NCBI RefSeq assembly: GCF_014698015.1
Contig: NZ_JACXBS010000003.1
Span: 1-64,000, forward strand
Length of the DNA stretch: 64,000 nt
Direction: 5' to 3'
From: Kocuria sp. cx-455
Lineage (GTDB): Bacteria > Actinomycetota > Actinomycetes > Actinomycetales > Micrococcaceae
Below are positions 52,374 through 60,846 of the stretch, piece by piece (positions within the stretch are counted from its first letter, which is position 1; each line of letters begins with the position of its first letter). The notes under the pieces are model-generated. The model did not search any database. It saw nothing but the letters and a program-made list of their open reading frames with translations, and was not told where the DNA came from. Made by a program: the position numbers and the translations under genes.

Positions 52374-52550
52374 CCGCCTAGTTCTGCCATCGCGTGTGAT
52401 CCGTACACACATCCGCAAGGCAGAAGCGGGGGAACCACCTTCGGGCCCATCACGTTTCACGGGTCCTTGGGGTTAAGTCGCACCGACGCCACAAGCAGAC
52501 GTGCGGCCGGATGACTCCCATCCGAACCCGACAGCTCACCTCGTAGGCGC
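52374..52550 (+). ncRNA. c-di-AMP riboswitch (ydaO-yuaA type)
   Basis: The conserved blocks are present in order: GCGGGGGAACCACC (52427-52439), CTTGGGGTTAAGTCGC, and CCGAACCCGACAGCTCACC (52522-52540) followed by TCGTAGGCG. The P1 stem closes as CGCCTA (52375-52380) with TAGGCG (52544-52549). An upstream helix TCTGCC/GGCAGA carries a GTGTG/CACAC hairpin. The ribosome-binding site GGGAGG starts two bases after the element. This class binds cyclic di-AMP, usually turns genes off, and often sits before cell-wall hydrolase genes in actinobacteria. Confidence 0.95.
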
Positions 52551-52566
52551 AGGGAGGAAAACCGAC

Positions 52567-53238
52567 ATGATTTTCGTTAAGAAGAACTCTGCTCGTCACC
52601 GCGCCGAGTCCGCATCGCACGCGGTCCGCAACACCTCCATCGCAGCTGCTGCTGCCGGTGTCGCAGTGGCAGGCATCGTGGCTCCGGCTCAGGCCAGCAG
52701 CGACCTCATTGATTTGGGTGGCACCACCTCTTACGGTACCCAGTCCGAGTCCTCCTGGGACTCCGCGGCCGGTAACAGCTACTCCTGGACCTCTGAAGCA
52801 ACTGCCTCCGTGCAGACTCCGGCCGTCTCCGCCGACAGCGGCGTGGCGCAGGCTTCCAGCAACACCCAGCAGGACTCGGGCGTTTCCACCCAGTCCAATT
52901 CTTCCGCCAGCGGCATGGCCGGCACCGCCTACCAGGGCCTGGGTGGCGCCTACGTCCTGGGCGGCACGGATTTCAAGAGCTGGGACTGCTCCGGCTTCAC
53001 CCAGTGGGTTTACGCGCAGAACGGCATCGACCTGCCGCGCGTGAGCTGGGCTCAGATCGCCGCAGGCACCCCCACGTCCAACCCCCAGCCGGGCGATCTG
53101 GTTTCCCAGAACGGCGGCGGCCACGTTGGTATCTACATCGGCAATGGCCAGATGATCTCCGCGCTGAACCCCTCGCAGGGCACCGCAGTGCACTCCGTGA
53201 ACGCCATGCAGCTGGACGGTTACTACACCTTCCGCTGA
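52567..53238 (+). CDS. Secreted NlpC/P60 peptidoglycan endopeptidase
   Basis: 223 aa. Signal peptide with cleavage probably after APAQA (about residue 43), a Ser/Thr/Gln-rich spacer, then a C-terminal NlpC/P60 domain with the catalytic Cys141 in WDCSGFTQWVY and His186 in GGHVGIYIG. It should cleave stem peptides in peptidoglycan during growth or separation. The ATG follows the riboswitch and GGGAGG. The unusual 500-base upstream region carries a CRP-type site and the c-di-AMP riboswitch. Confidence 0.92.
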   Translation: MIFVKKNSARHRAESASHAVRNTSIAAAAAGVAVAGIVAPAQASSDLIDLGGTTSYGTQSESSWDSAAGNSYSWTSEATASVQTPAVSADSGVAQASSNTQQDSGVSTQSNSSASGMAGTAYQGLGGAYVLGGTDFKSWDCSGFTQWVYAQNGIDLPRVSWAQIAAGTPTSNPQPGDLVSQNGGGHVGIYIGNGQMISALNPSQGTAVHSVNAMQLDGYYTFR

Positions 53239-53247
53239 TCCGCATGA

Positions 53248-53276
53248 GCTGGGCGGCGGCCCCGTTCCCGCCCAGC
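53248..53276 (+). terminator. Terminator after the NlpC/P60 gene
   Basis: 9-bp stem GCTGGGCGG / CCGCCCAGC with an 11-base loop, followed by TTCTGCGTGTCTT. It lies nine bases after the stop codon. Confidence 0.7.
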
Positions 53277-53287
53277 TTCTGCGTGTC

Positions 53288-53316
53288 TTGACGGGTACGT
53301 GATGTAGCACTACACC
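53288..53316 (+). promoter_or_regulatory. Possible promoter of the second secreted protein
   Basis: TTGACG, a 17-base spacer and TACACC resemble a -35/-10 pair. The leader of about 150 bases that follows contains an 8-bp hairpin CGATGGGC/GCCCATCG (53392-53421) but none of the conserved blocks of the ydaO riboswitch. Confidence 0.4.
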
Positions 53317-53474
53317 GTCAGTCGGGTCCCTCGATGGACCCCCCGTTATCTGATCTCCGGCACGTTGTGCCTCCCCGTCCGAATTCTTGACCGATGGGCT
53401 CGCGATTTAGTGCGCCCATCGTCAGCACACACCCGTGCCCGGACGGTCCTCGAACGCGTAAGGAACCCTGACGT

Positions 53475-54479
53475 ATGTCGCCCGAAACGAACACCCAGAC
53501 TCGCGCCGGCCTCTTCGCCGGCAAGGCCCGCACCGTGGCCGCCGTTGCCGCATTCTCCGGTTTGGCCCTGGCCACCACCGTGTCCGTGCAGGCAACTCAG
53601 AACGCATCCGAGCAGAGCCCCGCGGCCGTTGTGGCCGAGGCTCCCGCCGCGGAGCAGACCGTGACTGCAGAGCCGGCCGCCAAGTCCGACTCCTCCAAGG
53701 CAGAGAAGGCCGAGAAGAAGGAAGAGAAGGCAGCACCCAAGGCTGAGGTTGCCCCCGCAGCTCCCGCCGCTGTGCAGGCTGTGCCCGCTGCGGACGTTGC
53801 CCCGGCCGCCGAGGCACCCAAGGCCGAGGCTGCCCCGGCTGCTCAGGCTCCCGCCGCCGAAGCCGCTTCCCTCAACGTTGCTCCCGCTTCCGAGAACGTG
53901 ACCCCGATCGCCCCGGCTGCACCCGCTGCCGAGGCTCCCGCTGCTCAGGGTCGCCATGCCGCTCCGGCCACCGCCGAGACCCAGGCTCGTGAAGCCGCCG
54001 CCGCTCAGGATGCCGGTGTCGCCTACGAGGCCCCCGCCGCTCCGGCTGCAAAGGCCCCTGAGGCTCCGGCTGCAAAGGCCCCTGAGGCTCCGGCTGCAAC
54101 GGCTGAGAAGTCCACGACCGTTGCCCCGCAGTCCTCGAACACTGCGTCCAGCTCCAAGGGCCAGGCCATTCTGGGCGCCGCTGAAGCTCAGATCGGTGTC
54201 ACCCAGGACTGCACCATGCTGGTGACCAACTCCCTGAAGGCTGTTGGCATCAACCACCACGGCTGGCCCGAGAGCTACAAGTCGTTGGGCACCCAGGTCT
54301 CTGCTGCTGAGGCCAAGGCCGGCGACATCGCCTACTACGCCAACGGCGGTGCCGGTGCCGCACACGTGGCCATTTACGCCGGCAACGGCCAGGCCATCCA
54401 CGGTGGTTGGAACGGCAACCAGACCGTGAAGCAGACCGTCAACGTGGGCTCCGGCCCCGAATTCATCCGCGTGAGCTGA
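53475..54479 (+). CDS. Secreted Ala/Pro/Glu-rich protein with a C-terminal NlpC/P60-like domain
   Basis: 334 aa. An N-terminal export signal (TVAAVAAFSGLALATTVSVQA) precedes about 180 residues rich in Ala, Pro, Glu and Lys that likely span or bind the wall. The last 105 residues form a papain-like fold with the probable catalytic Cys near 245 (VTQDCTMLVTNSL) and His near 297 (GAAHVAIYAGNGQ). The usual DCSG is replaced by DCTM, so peptidase activity is less certain than in the gene before it. A 24-bp tandem repeat encodes AAKAPEAP. Confidence 0.82.
   Translation: MSPETNTQTRAGLFAGKARTVAAVAAFSGLALATTVSVQATQNASEQSPAAVVAEAPAAEQTVTAEPAAKSDSSKAEKAEKKEEKAAPKAEVAPAAPAAVQAVPAADVAPAAEAPKAEAAPAAQAPAAEAASLNVAPASENVTPIAPAAPAAEAPAAQGRHAAPATAETQAREAAAAQDAGVAYEAPAAPAAKAPEAPAAKAPEAPAATAEKSTTVAPQSSNTASSSKGQAILGAAEAQIGVTQDCTMLVTNSLKAVGINHHGWPESYKSLGTQVSAAEAKAGDIAYYANGGAGAAHVAIYAGNGQAIHGGWNGNQTVKQTVNVGSGPEFIRVS
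54039..54099 (+). repeat. 24-bp tandem repeat, 2.5 copies, within the secreted protein gene
   Basis: Units start GCTCCGGCTGCAAAGG and end CCCCTGAG; copies are 54039-54062 and 54063-54086 with a 13-base partial third. They encode repeated APAAKAPE. Exact identity at DNA level suggests recent slippage and possible length variation between strains. Confidence 0.85.
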
Positions 54480-54579
54480 GTAGGAACACTCACTTTTCCG
54501 CGGTAGGTTCCCGTTCCTGGCGGGGCCACGCATCGAGTCGGGACCGGTTGTGTACCCGGCCCCGGTGAGAGACAGCAAG

Positions 54580-54620
54580 AACACACGAACCCCGCCGACC
54601 ACGGGGTTCGTGTGTTTTTT
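54580..54620 (+). terminator. Strong rho-independent terminator
   Basis: 15-bp perfect stem AACACACGAACCCCG / CGGGGTTCGTGTGTT, seven-base loop, ending in a run of six T (54615-54620). It ends the secreted protein transcript. Confidence 0.92.
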
Positions 54621-54691
54621 GCGTTGTACGTGCGAGGTCGTCACGGGCAACCCCCACGCGGCACTCAGTGATTCCGCCTAAAATAGGACTC

Positions 54692-54964
54692 ATGCCCACC
54701 GATTACTCGAGCGCCGCCCGCACGCCTCTGGACCAGGAATTCACGTATCTCGCCATCGGCATGGTGACCGGTGCGGTCCCCGGCATCATTGTGGGGTTCA
54801 TTGTGGCCGCCTTTGTGGGCCACGCCGCCATGTGGCTGTCGGTGTTCGGCGGCGTGGGCATTGTCGTGGGCCTGGTGGCCGCCACGCTTCTTTTCCGACG
54901 ACGCCGTGCCAAGGCCGCCTCGCAGGCACCGCACTCAGGTCCGGGCGAGGGCCTTCAACGCTGA
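54692..54964 (+). CDS. Small membrane protein, function unknown
   Basis: 90 aa with two membrane segments (YLAIGMVTGAVPGIIVGFIV and MWLSVFGGVGIVVGLVAATL) and a basic RRRRAK tail. TAAAAT (54679-54684) lies seven bases before the ATG, so the message is probably leaderless. Its last 30 bases overlap the 3' end of the convergent DUF4031-HD gene. Not recognised. Confidence 0.68.
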   Translation: MPTDYSSAARTPLDQEFTYLAIGMVTGAVPGIIVGFIVAAFVGHAAMWLSVFGGVGIVVGLVAATLLFRRRRAKAASQAPHSGPGEGLQR

Positions 54965-55825
54965 GATCTCCCGACGCACATTGATTCGTGCCCGTTCCTC
55001 CCACAGCACGGAGCCCCGTTCGGTGTGGAACAGAGCGGGTTTGTCCAGTAGTCGGGACAGGATTTCCACTCGAGCCGGCGCGAAATCCCGATCGGGGACG
55101 TGCCGGTATTCGTCACGTACCTCACGCGCGTACTCCTGATACGTCGCGTCGTCCGTTCCCAGGATCGACAGATCCGCGTCCACCAACACCTGCGCATCGG
55201 CGTCGTCCGCGTCCGGCGTGTGATCGAGTGTGGCGAGGACCAGTCGGGCCACGCGATCGCATGCGCTGCGGCTGTAGCCGGCCATCTTGAGCCGGTTCCG
55301 GGCCAGGTCCGCCGACTGCCGTTCGTCCGTGCCGGCCCGGCCCTGATGAACGGCGTCGTGAAACCACGCCGCGGCCACGAGTTCGGGGTGTTCACGTGCC
55401 GCCACGAGAGCGTCGATGGCTTCGAGCACTCGTAGTAGATGACTGAGATCGTGGTAACTGCGATGCGGTTCGCTCCAGCGTTCCACGAGTTCCTCACCGA
55501 GCCACGCCATGGCGGGGAACGTGCTGTTCCAACGCTGCCGGAGCGTGGAGGCCAACCGTTTGGGGCGGCGTCGTGCGGGTACCCGCATACCGCTGGCCAC
55601 AAGGATTTTGACCAGCTCTTTGCCGTCCACCGGGACCGCCCCGGCACCCACGGCATCCGCGTGGCGGTGCGCCGGGACGTCGTAGTGGTCCAGGTCGAAG
55701 GCGCGAGGGGAGATGCCCAGGGCCGCCGCGAAGGTGTGCAGCTCGGCTACGGAGGTGTCGGAGACGAGATGCGAGAAGACTGTGCCGTGCGCGGGCCATC
55801 TGGGCGGGTCGATAAACAAGGTCAT
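54935..55825 (-). CDS. DUF4031 domain fused to an HD-domain phosphohydrolase-like region
   Basis: 296 aa. Residues 1-80 are DUF4031 (FIDPPRWPAHGTVFSHLVSD, then ELHTFAAALGISPRAFDLDH). Residues about 95-290 form an HD-type fold: WLGEELVERWSEPHRSYHDL, AAAWFHDAVHQG with the HD pair, RLVLATLDH and VLVDADLSILG with a further Asp. Nucleotide or phosphate hydrolysis is plausible for the HD part; DUF4031 has no known role. The 3' end overlaps the opposite-strand small membrane protein gene by 30 bases. Confidence 0.83.
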   Translation of the reverse strand: MTLFIDPPRWPAHGTVFSHLVSDTSVAELHTFAAALGISPRAFDLDHYDVPAHRHADAVGAGAVPVDGKELVKILVASGMRVPARRRPKRLASTLRQRWNSTFPAMAWLGEELVERWSEPHRSYHDLSHLLRVLEAIDALVAAREHPELVAAAWFHDAVHQGRAGTDERQSADLARNRLKMAGYSRSACDRVARLVLATLDHTPDADDADAQVLVDADLSILGTDDATYQEYAREVRDEYRHVPDRDFAPARVEILSRLLDKPALFHTERGSVLWEERARINVRREISALKALART

Positions 55826-55888
55826 GGGTCCATTGTGGGGGTTCCAACTCGCGGCCGGCGCTCACGCGGCATAAACTAAGTTCTCGTT

Positions 55889-55961
55889 GCCCTCGTAGCT
55901 CAGGGGATAGAGCACGGCTCTCCTAAAGCCGGTGTCGTTGGTTCGAATCCAATCGAGGGCA
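55889..55961 (+). tRNA. tRNA-Arg (anticodon CCU)
   Basis: Cloverleaf: acceptor GCCCTCG/CGAGGGC, D arm GCTCAGGGGATAGAGC, anticodon stem-loop CGGCT-CTCCTAA-AGCCG with anticodon CCT, T arm TTGG-TTCGAAT-CCAA, discriminator A. CCA is not encoded. Confidence 0.95.
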
Positions 55962-55964
55962 CGA

Positions 55965-55994
55965 AAAAGTCCCGCCGGATCCGGTGGGACTTTT
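55965..55994. terminator. Bidirectional terminator after tRNA-Arg
   Basis: Stem AAAAGTCCC...GGGACTTTT, extending inward through CCGG/CCGG with one G-T pair. T-runs appear on both strands, so it can end the tRNA (plus) and the membrane-protein gene at 56007 (minus). Confidence 0.88.
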
Positions 55995-56006
55995 GCGTCT
56001 TCGGGA

Positions 56007-56717
56007 TCAGTCGCGCGGTCGTTGGCCGGGCAGCTTGCCCTCGGCGAAGTCATTGAGTTTACGACGCACGATCATGATGTTGACGATCAGCGCCACGACG
56101 ACCACCGCTGCCAACAGTGCCCAGCGGGCCATCACGAGCCCCGACGCTGCGGCCACCAACGAGGCGTCCTCGGGAGTCGCCACGGCGGCCTCCAAGGTGC
56201 GGTTTCCCACCACGAAGACCACTGCGTAGGCCAACGCCACCAGCCAGAATGACCATTTGAGCACCCTCTCGGGGGTGTTCAAGCCGAAGAACAACACCAT
56301 GCCCAGGGCGAAGAGCAGTGGGGCGAACAAGCCGGTGGTCGCGTGAACGCCGGTGTAATCGGCCAGCCCGGTTTCTCCCAGTGCCCGCGAGAACTGCGTC
56401 ATGTACTGCTGGTCCACTCCGTTCAACTGCATTTCGGGGACCGGCATGCCGCCCGCAGCAGCGGCGCTGAAGCCCGGGAGGACCACAAAGGTGTAATACG
56501 CCCAGATTGCAATACCGATGATCAGGGCCGCCCCGACCACGATGGCCGCGGACGAAGCCTTCCCCGGCTCGGCTCTGAGTGCGCCATTGGGCATTTCATG
56601 CACGTGCTGCCCGCGACGAGCGGGCCGGGCCGCCCGCGGATCAGCACCCCCGGGAGTGTCACTCGATGCCCCGTACTTCTTGGCCTTTTGTGAATTGGTC
56701 ATGCCCATGCCGTTCAT
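56007..56717 (-). CDS. Membrane protein of unknown function
   Basis: 236 aa from the ATG at 56717. A basic, Ala/Arg-rich cytoplasmic N terminus (about 55 residues) precedes four membrane segments: AAIVVGAALIIGIAIWAYYT, TTGLFAPLLFALGMVLFF, WSFWLVALAYAVVFVV and WALLAAVVVVALIVNIMIV. Other starts are 56708 and 56702. A GATAAT overlapping the first ATG looks like a -10 and would make a leaderless mRNA starting at 56708. No family recognised. Confidence 0.68.
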   Translation of the reverse strand: MNGMGMTNSQKAKKYGASSDTPGGADPRAARPARRGQHVHEMPNGALRAEPGKASSAAIVVGAALIIGIAIWAYYTFVVLPGFSAAAAGGMPVPEMQLNGVDQQYMTQFSRALGETGLADYTGVHATTGLFAPLLFALGMVLFFGLNTPERVLKWSFWLVALAYAVVFVVGNRTLEAAVATPEDASLVAAASGLVMARWALLAAVVVVALIVNIMIVRRKLNDFAEGKLPGQRPRD

Positions 56718-56866
56718 TATCCCCGTTGTGCGTGCGCGACGGCGGTTCACCGCTGTCGAGGACATGCAGAGACCGTGGGAGTAGGCTTTGTGACTACGGG
56801 TACACACCGGGCAACGGCCGGTGGGAGAAGGTGCCCTGCGGGCACCGCGGAAGGATGGTGACGGTT

Positions 56867-57598
56867 GTGGAACTTTCCATTGGCCTACCGGACGGGTTGC
56901 TCATGCGCGTGCAGCAAGGGACATCCCTCACACTGTACGAAGCCGATCACGCCACGGTTCGGCGGAGCATTGATTGCTCCTGCCTGGACGGGGCCGAGAT
57001 CGTCGATATCGTGTGGTCCCACAAGCTGTCCGCGGTCATTGCGGCTGTTCCCCTCCGGCACCAGTTGTTCCGTTGGGACGCGTACACCGACACCCTCCAG
57101 GAATACGCCGGAACCGGGGAGAAGGGTCGCCGGGACGGTCGCATTGCACAGGCCAAATTCGCTTCCACGGTGTCCATCACCGAATCCGGCGACGGTCGAT
57201 TGTGGTTCGTCGACAAGGATTCGTCCTCGTTGCGCTACATCGAGATCGACACCGACCGACCCGACGGAGGGCCACAGGTGGTCACGGTGATCGGACGGCA
57301 CGGCGCCGGGTATCAGGACGGCCCGGCGGACGAGGCCCAGTTGAACCATCCGGAAGATCTGCAAGTCCTCTACGACGGTTCGATCGTGGTGGCGGACACC
57401 GGCAATCATGCCATCCGTCACCTGGACATCCACGAAATGGAAGTCTTCACCACCTACGGTGGACCTGACCAGGACCCCGACGAGTTCGACGAGGACGACT
57501 TCCAGTTGGAGGCCCCGGTGCGGGTGACCGTGGCCGATTCACAATTGTGGGTTGATGACGCCAATGGACGGCACATGTTGGAGCCCAAGTACGTGTGA
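56867..57598 (+). CDS. NHL-repeat-like beta-propeller protein
   Basis: 243 aa. Blade-like repeats include GRRDGRIAQAKFASTVSITE, then DGRLWFVDKDSSSLRYIE, and the NHL-type NHPEDLQVLYDGSIVVADTG followed by NHAIRHLD. There is no signal peptide, so it is probably cytoplasmic. The start is uncertain: the GTG at 56867 is preferred because the purine-rich GGAAGG sits right against the ATG at 56855. Function is unknown; related redox-type NHL proteins are bigger. Confidence 0.68.
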   Translation: MELSIGLPDGLLMRVQQGTSLTLYEADHATVRRSIDCSCLDGAEIVDIVWSHKLSAVIAAVPLRHQLFRWDAYTDTLQEYAGTGEKGRRDGRIAQAKFASTVSITESGDGRLWFVDKDSSSLRYIEIDTDRPDGGPQVVTVIGRHGAGYQDGPADEAQLNHPEDLQVLYDGSIVVADTGNHAIRHLDIHEMEVFTTYGGPDQDPDEFDEDDFQLEAPVRVTVADSQLWVDDANGRHMLEPKYV

Positions 57599-57651
57599 GA
57601 TAACACCTCTACTTATTGGGTGTCCGACGGCCTGGATACACTGAGCCCATC

Positions 57652-60105
57652 ATGGATTACCTCGCAGACAACCCCTTGCTCTCAGCCGCTTCCGTGCGTT
57701 CGGACACCACGCCCGTCAAACCCGCTCACGCGGGTGCTTCCACCGAGCAACTGGTGGCGGGATTGAACGAGCCGCAGCGCGCAGCAGTGGTACACGCGGG
57801 CTCCCCGTTGTTGATCGTGGCGGGCGCGGGATCGGGGAAGACACGAGTTCTCACGCATCGGCTCGCGTATCTTCTGGCGTCCGGGCGCGCGAATCGCGGG
57901 GAAATCCTGGCCATCACATTCACCAACAAGGCCGCGGCCGAAATGCGGGAGCGCATTGTGGATCTCGTGGGGGACTCGGCCCGTTCCATGTGGATCTCCA
58001 CGTTCCACTCCCTGTGCGTACGGATTCTGCGCCGCGAGGCCAAGACGCTGGGCCTCACCGCCAATTTTTCGATTTACGACGCCGCCGATTCCTTACGTTT
58101 GATCACCCAGGTGGCCAAGCAGCACGAATTGGACCCCAAACGATTTGCTCCCAAGGCCATTCAGCACAAGATTTCCGCTCTCAAGAACGAGCTCGTGGAC
58201 GATGAATCGTTTCTCGCCCGCGCTAACAGCACCGACCCGTTCGAGATGGCAGTGGCCGAGGTGTACCGGGGCTACACGCAGCGGTTGCGCGCCGCCAACG
58301 CCCTGGACTTCGACGATCTCATCGGGGAAACGGTGCATATGTTCCGCGCATTCCCGCAGGTTCTCGAGTACTACCGGCGCCGCTTCAAGCACATCCTGGT
58401 GGACGAGTACCAGGACACCAACCATGCCCAGTACGCCCTGGTGCGGGAACTCGTGGGAGGCACCTCCGAGACGTACCGTGATGAGACCGGCCTGCCCCCG
58501 GCGGAGCTGACGGTCGTGGGCGATTCGGATCAGTCCATTTATGCGTTCCGCGGCGCAGACATTCGCAATATCACCGATTTCGAGCGCGATTTCCCATCCG
58601 CCCGCACCATTCTTCTGGAGCAGAATTACCGCTCCACTCAGAACATCCTCTCGGCGGCCAACTCCGTGATCTCGCAGAATTCGGGTCGTCGGGACAAAAA
58701 ACTTTGGACGGCCGAGGGCAGCGGAGCGCCCATCATCGGTTACGCCGCGGAGAACGAACACGAAGAAGCCCGGTTCATTGCAGAGGAGATCGACCGGCTG
58801 CAGGATGATCACGGAGTCCGCCCCGGTGACGTGGCGGTCTTTTACCGCACCAATGCGCAGTCACGCTCCCTCGAAGAGATCCTCATGCGCGTGGGGCTGC
58901 CCTACAAGGTGGTTGGCGGCACACGCTTCTACGAGCGCAAGGAAATCAAGGACGTCATCTCGTACTTGCGGGCCATTGCGAATCCCGCGGACGACATCAA
59001 CGTCCGGAGGGTGATCAACGAGCCCAAGCGGGGTATCGGTGACCGCGCACAGGGCGCGATTGCAGTCCTCGCGGACCGCGAGGGGATCAGCTTCAGCCAG
59101 GCCATGCATCGCCTGGACGAGGCCCCCGGGCTGGCCAAGCGCTCCGCCAATGCCGTGGAGAAGTTCGTGCAGCTCATGGACGACCTCGCGGAGCTGTCCC
59201 GCACCTCCTCGGTGACCACCGTGGTCGAGGCAGTCCTGGAACAATCCGGGTACTTGGAGTCGTTGCGCTCTTCCAACGACCCCCAGGACGAGTCCCGCGT
59301 GGAGAACCTGGCCGAACTCGTGGCCGTGGTCCGCGAGTTCGAGAGGGACAACCCCGATGCGGGGCTGGGGCAGTTCCTGGAACACGTGGCTCTCGTGGCG
59401 GATGCGGATCAGATTCCGCAGCAGCCGGAACCCGCGGACGGCGCGGTCAGCGCTCAGCAGATCGCCAAGGAAGTGGCGGAGGCTCGGTCACAGGGTGTGG
59501 TGACCCTGATGACGCTGCACACCGCCAAGGGGTTGGAGTTCCCGGTCGTGTTCCTCACCGGCATGGAGCACGGCATCTTCCCGCATCAACGCAGTTTCCT
59601 GGACCCCTCCAGCATGGAGGAAGAACGCCGCCTGGCGTACGTGGGCATCACCCGTGCCCGGCAGCGGTTGTACCTCACGCGCGCGGAATCCCGATCCATG
59701 TGGGGTCAATCCCAGTTCAACCCGCCCAGTCCGTTCCTCGAGGAGATCCCCGCCGACCTACTGGACTGGAAGCGAGAGGGCTCCGCCTCCGGGAGCATGG
59801 GTTGGGGGTCGCCCATTCACGCGGGCGGTGATCGCCGCGACGCCATGCGGGGTTCGTCCTGGGCCGCGGGTGCCGGTTCGGGGGCGTCGTTCTCCAGGCT
59901 CGCCGCGGCGTCGGCGGGGCGGGTGCAACCGCGCAAGGAGATTCCCGCGCTGTCCGTGGGGGATAGCGTGGAACACACGGCGTTCGGTAGAGGTTCCGTG
60001 ATCTCACTCGAAGGCTCGGGGGACAAGACGGTGGCCAAGGTGCGCTTCGGCTCGGAGGAGAAGCGGTTACTCCTGCGCTATGCCCCCATCAAAAAGGTCG
60101 AGTGA
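57652..60105 (+). CDS. pcrA: ATP-dependent DNA helicase PcrA (UvrD/Rep family)
   Basis: 817-aa superfamily 1A helicase for repair and replication. Motif I VAGAGSGKTRVLTHR, motif Ia ITFTNKAAAEMRERI, motif II VDEYQDTNHAQY, motif III GDSDQSIYAFRGAD, motif IV LLEQNYRSTQNIL, motif V LMTLHTAKGLEFPVVF and motif VI YVGITRARQRLYLT are all intact. The C-terminal SVGDSVEHTAFGRGSVISLE to KKVE is the Tudor-like RNA-polymerase-binding domain. The ATG at 57652 has no clear ribosome-binding site and may be leaderless. Confidence 0.95.
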   Translation: MDYLADNPLLSAASVRSDTTPVKPAHAGASTEQLVAGLNEPQRAAVVHAGSPLLIVAGAGSGKTRVLTHRLAYLLASGRANRGEILAITFTNKAAAEMRERIVDLVGDSARSMWISTFHSLCVRILRREAKTLGLTANFSIYDAADSLRLITQVAKQHELDPKRFAPKAIQHKISALKNELVDDESFLARANSTDPFEMAVAEVYRGYTQRLRAANALDFDDLIGETVHMFRAFPQVLEYYRRRFKHILVDEYQDTNHAQYALVRELVGGTSETYRDETGLPPAELTVVGDSDQSIYAFRGADIRNITDFERDFPSARTILLEQNYRSTQNILSAANSVISQNSGRRDKKLWTAEGSGAPIIGYAAENEHEEARFIAEEIDRLQDDHGVRPGDVAVFYRTNAQSRSLEEILMRVGLPYKVVGGTRFYERKEIKDVISYLRAIANPADDINVRRVINEPKRGIGDRAQGAIAVLADREGISFSQAMHRLDEAPGLAKRSANAVEKFVQLMDDLAELSRTSSVTTVVEAVLEQSGYLESLRSSNDPQDESRVENLAELVAVVREFERDNPDAGLGQFLEHVALVADADQIPQQPEPADGAVSAQQIAKEVAEARSQGVVTLMTLHTAKGLEFPVVFLTGMEHGIFPHQRSFLDPSSMEEERRLAYVGITRARQRLYLTRAESRSMWGQSQFNPPSPFLEEIPADLLDWKREGSASGSMGWGSPIHAGGDRRDAMRGSSWAAGAGSGASFSRLAAASAGRVQPRKEIPALSVGDSVEHTAFGRGSVISLEGSGDKTVAKVRFGSEEKRLLLRYAPIKKVE

Positions 60106-60111
60106 GCGAAC

Positions 60112-60846
60112 CTAAAGAAACAGGAAAACCAGCGCAATGAACACCGCGGTGATGCGTAGCGACTCTCCATTAAGCACATGAATGATTCCCAGCAGCACCG
60201 TACTGACCGTGCTGGCCAGGGCCACGGCCGGTCCGGCCGCGAGGAACATGACGGCGCCCAGCACGGCTCCCGCCACCAGTCCACCCCAGGGAACGTGACG
60301 TGCGGCGGGGAACGTGAGGCGCAACAGCAAGGCCCGGTGGGCATAGGCCAGCAGACTTGCAACCAGACAGGCCCGGCCCACGTGATAAACCAGCCAGGCG
60401 AGCATGGGCAGCCACGCGATCGGCCCGTGCATGCTGTAGAGCTCGAAGTAAACGCGGACCGGGGTCATGCTCCAAGAATCCGCTATGGACACCGGCAGCA
60501 CGATGGCGGCGAGCACGGCGACCACGAAGCAGACAAAGATGCTGGACCATCTCCGGTGGCTCAGAACGGTGGTGAACCGTGAGGGCAGTGGATCCACCCC
60601 GCGTCTGCATGACCAACCGACCAATGACCGCGCCAGGACGAACCACGCCAGGCCCAGTCCCACCCAGAACAGCATTTGCCATCCCAGCGGATAATAGGCG
60701 GCAATGTCGCCGGTGACGGTCAGCACCGACCCGTCGACCACGAGTTCGAGTCCCAGCGCCACGAAGGACAGGGTGGCCAGGGCGGTCATGAACCCCCGGT
60801 CGGCAGGGCGGGCATCCCATACATCCGCACGTTCCACGCTACGCAT
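60112..60846 (-). CDS. Multi-pass membrane protein of unknown function
   Basis: 244 aa with about seven membrane segments, among them ATLSFVALGLELVVDGSVLT and IFVCFVVAVLAAIVLPVSI. The C-terminal 80 residues (VPWGGLVAGAVLGAVMFLAA to VFLFL) form a hydrophobic hairpin pair. It is convergent with pcrA (six bases between stops) and divergent from sucC. No family recognised. Confidence 0.65.
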   Translation of the reverse strand: MRSVERADVWDARPADRGFMTALATLSFVALGLELVVDGSVLTVTGDIAAYYPLGWQMLFWVGLGLAWFVLARSLVGWSCRRGVDPLPSRFTTVLSHRRWSSIFVCFVVAVLAAIVLPVSIADSWSMTPVRVYFELYSMHGPIAWLPMLAWLVYHVGRACLVASLLAYAHRALLLRLTFPAARHVPWGGLVAGAVLGAVMFLAAGPAVALASTVSTVLLGIIHVLNGESLRITAVFIALVFLFL

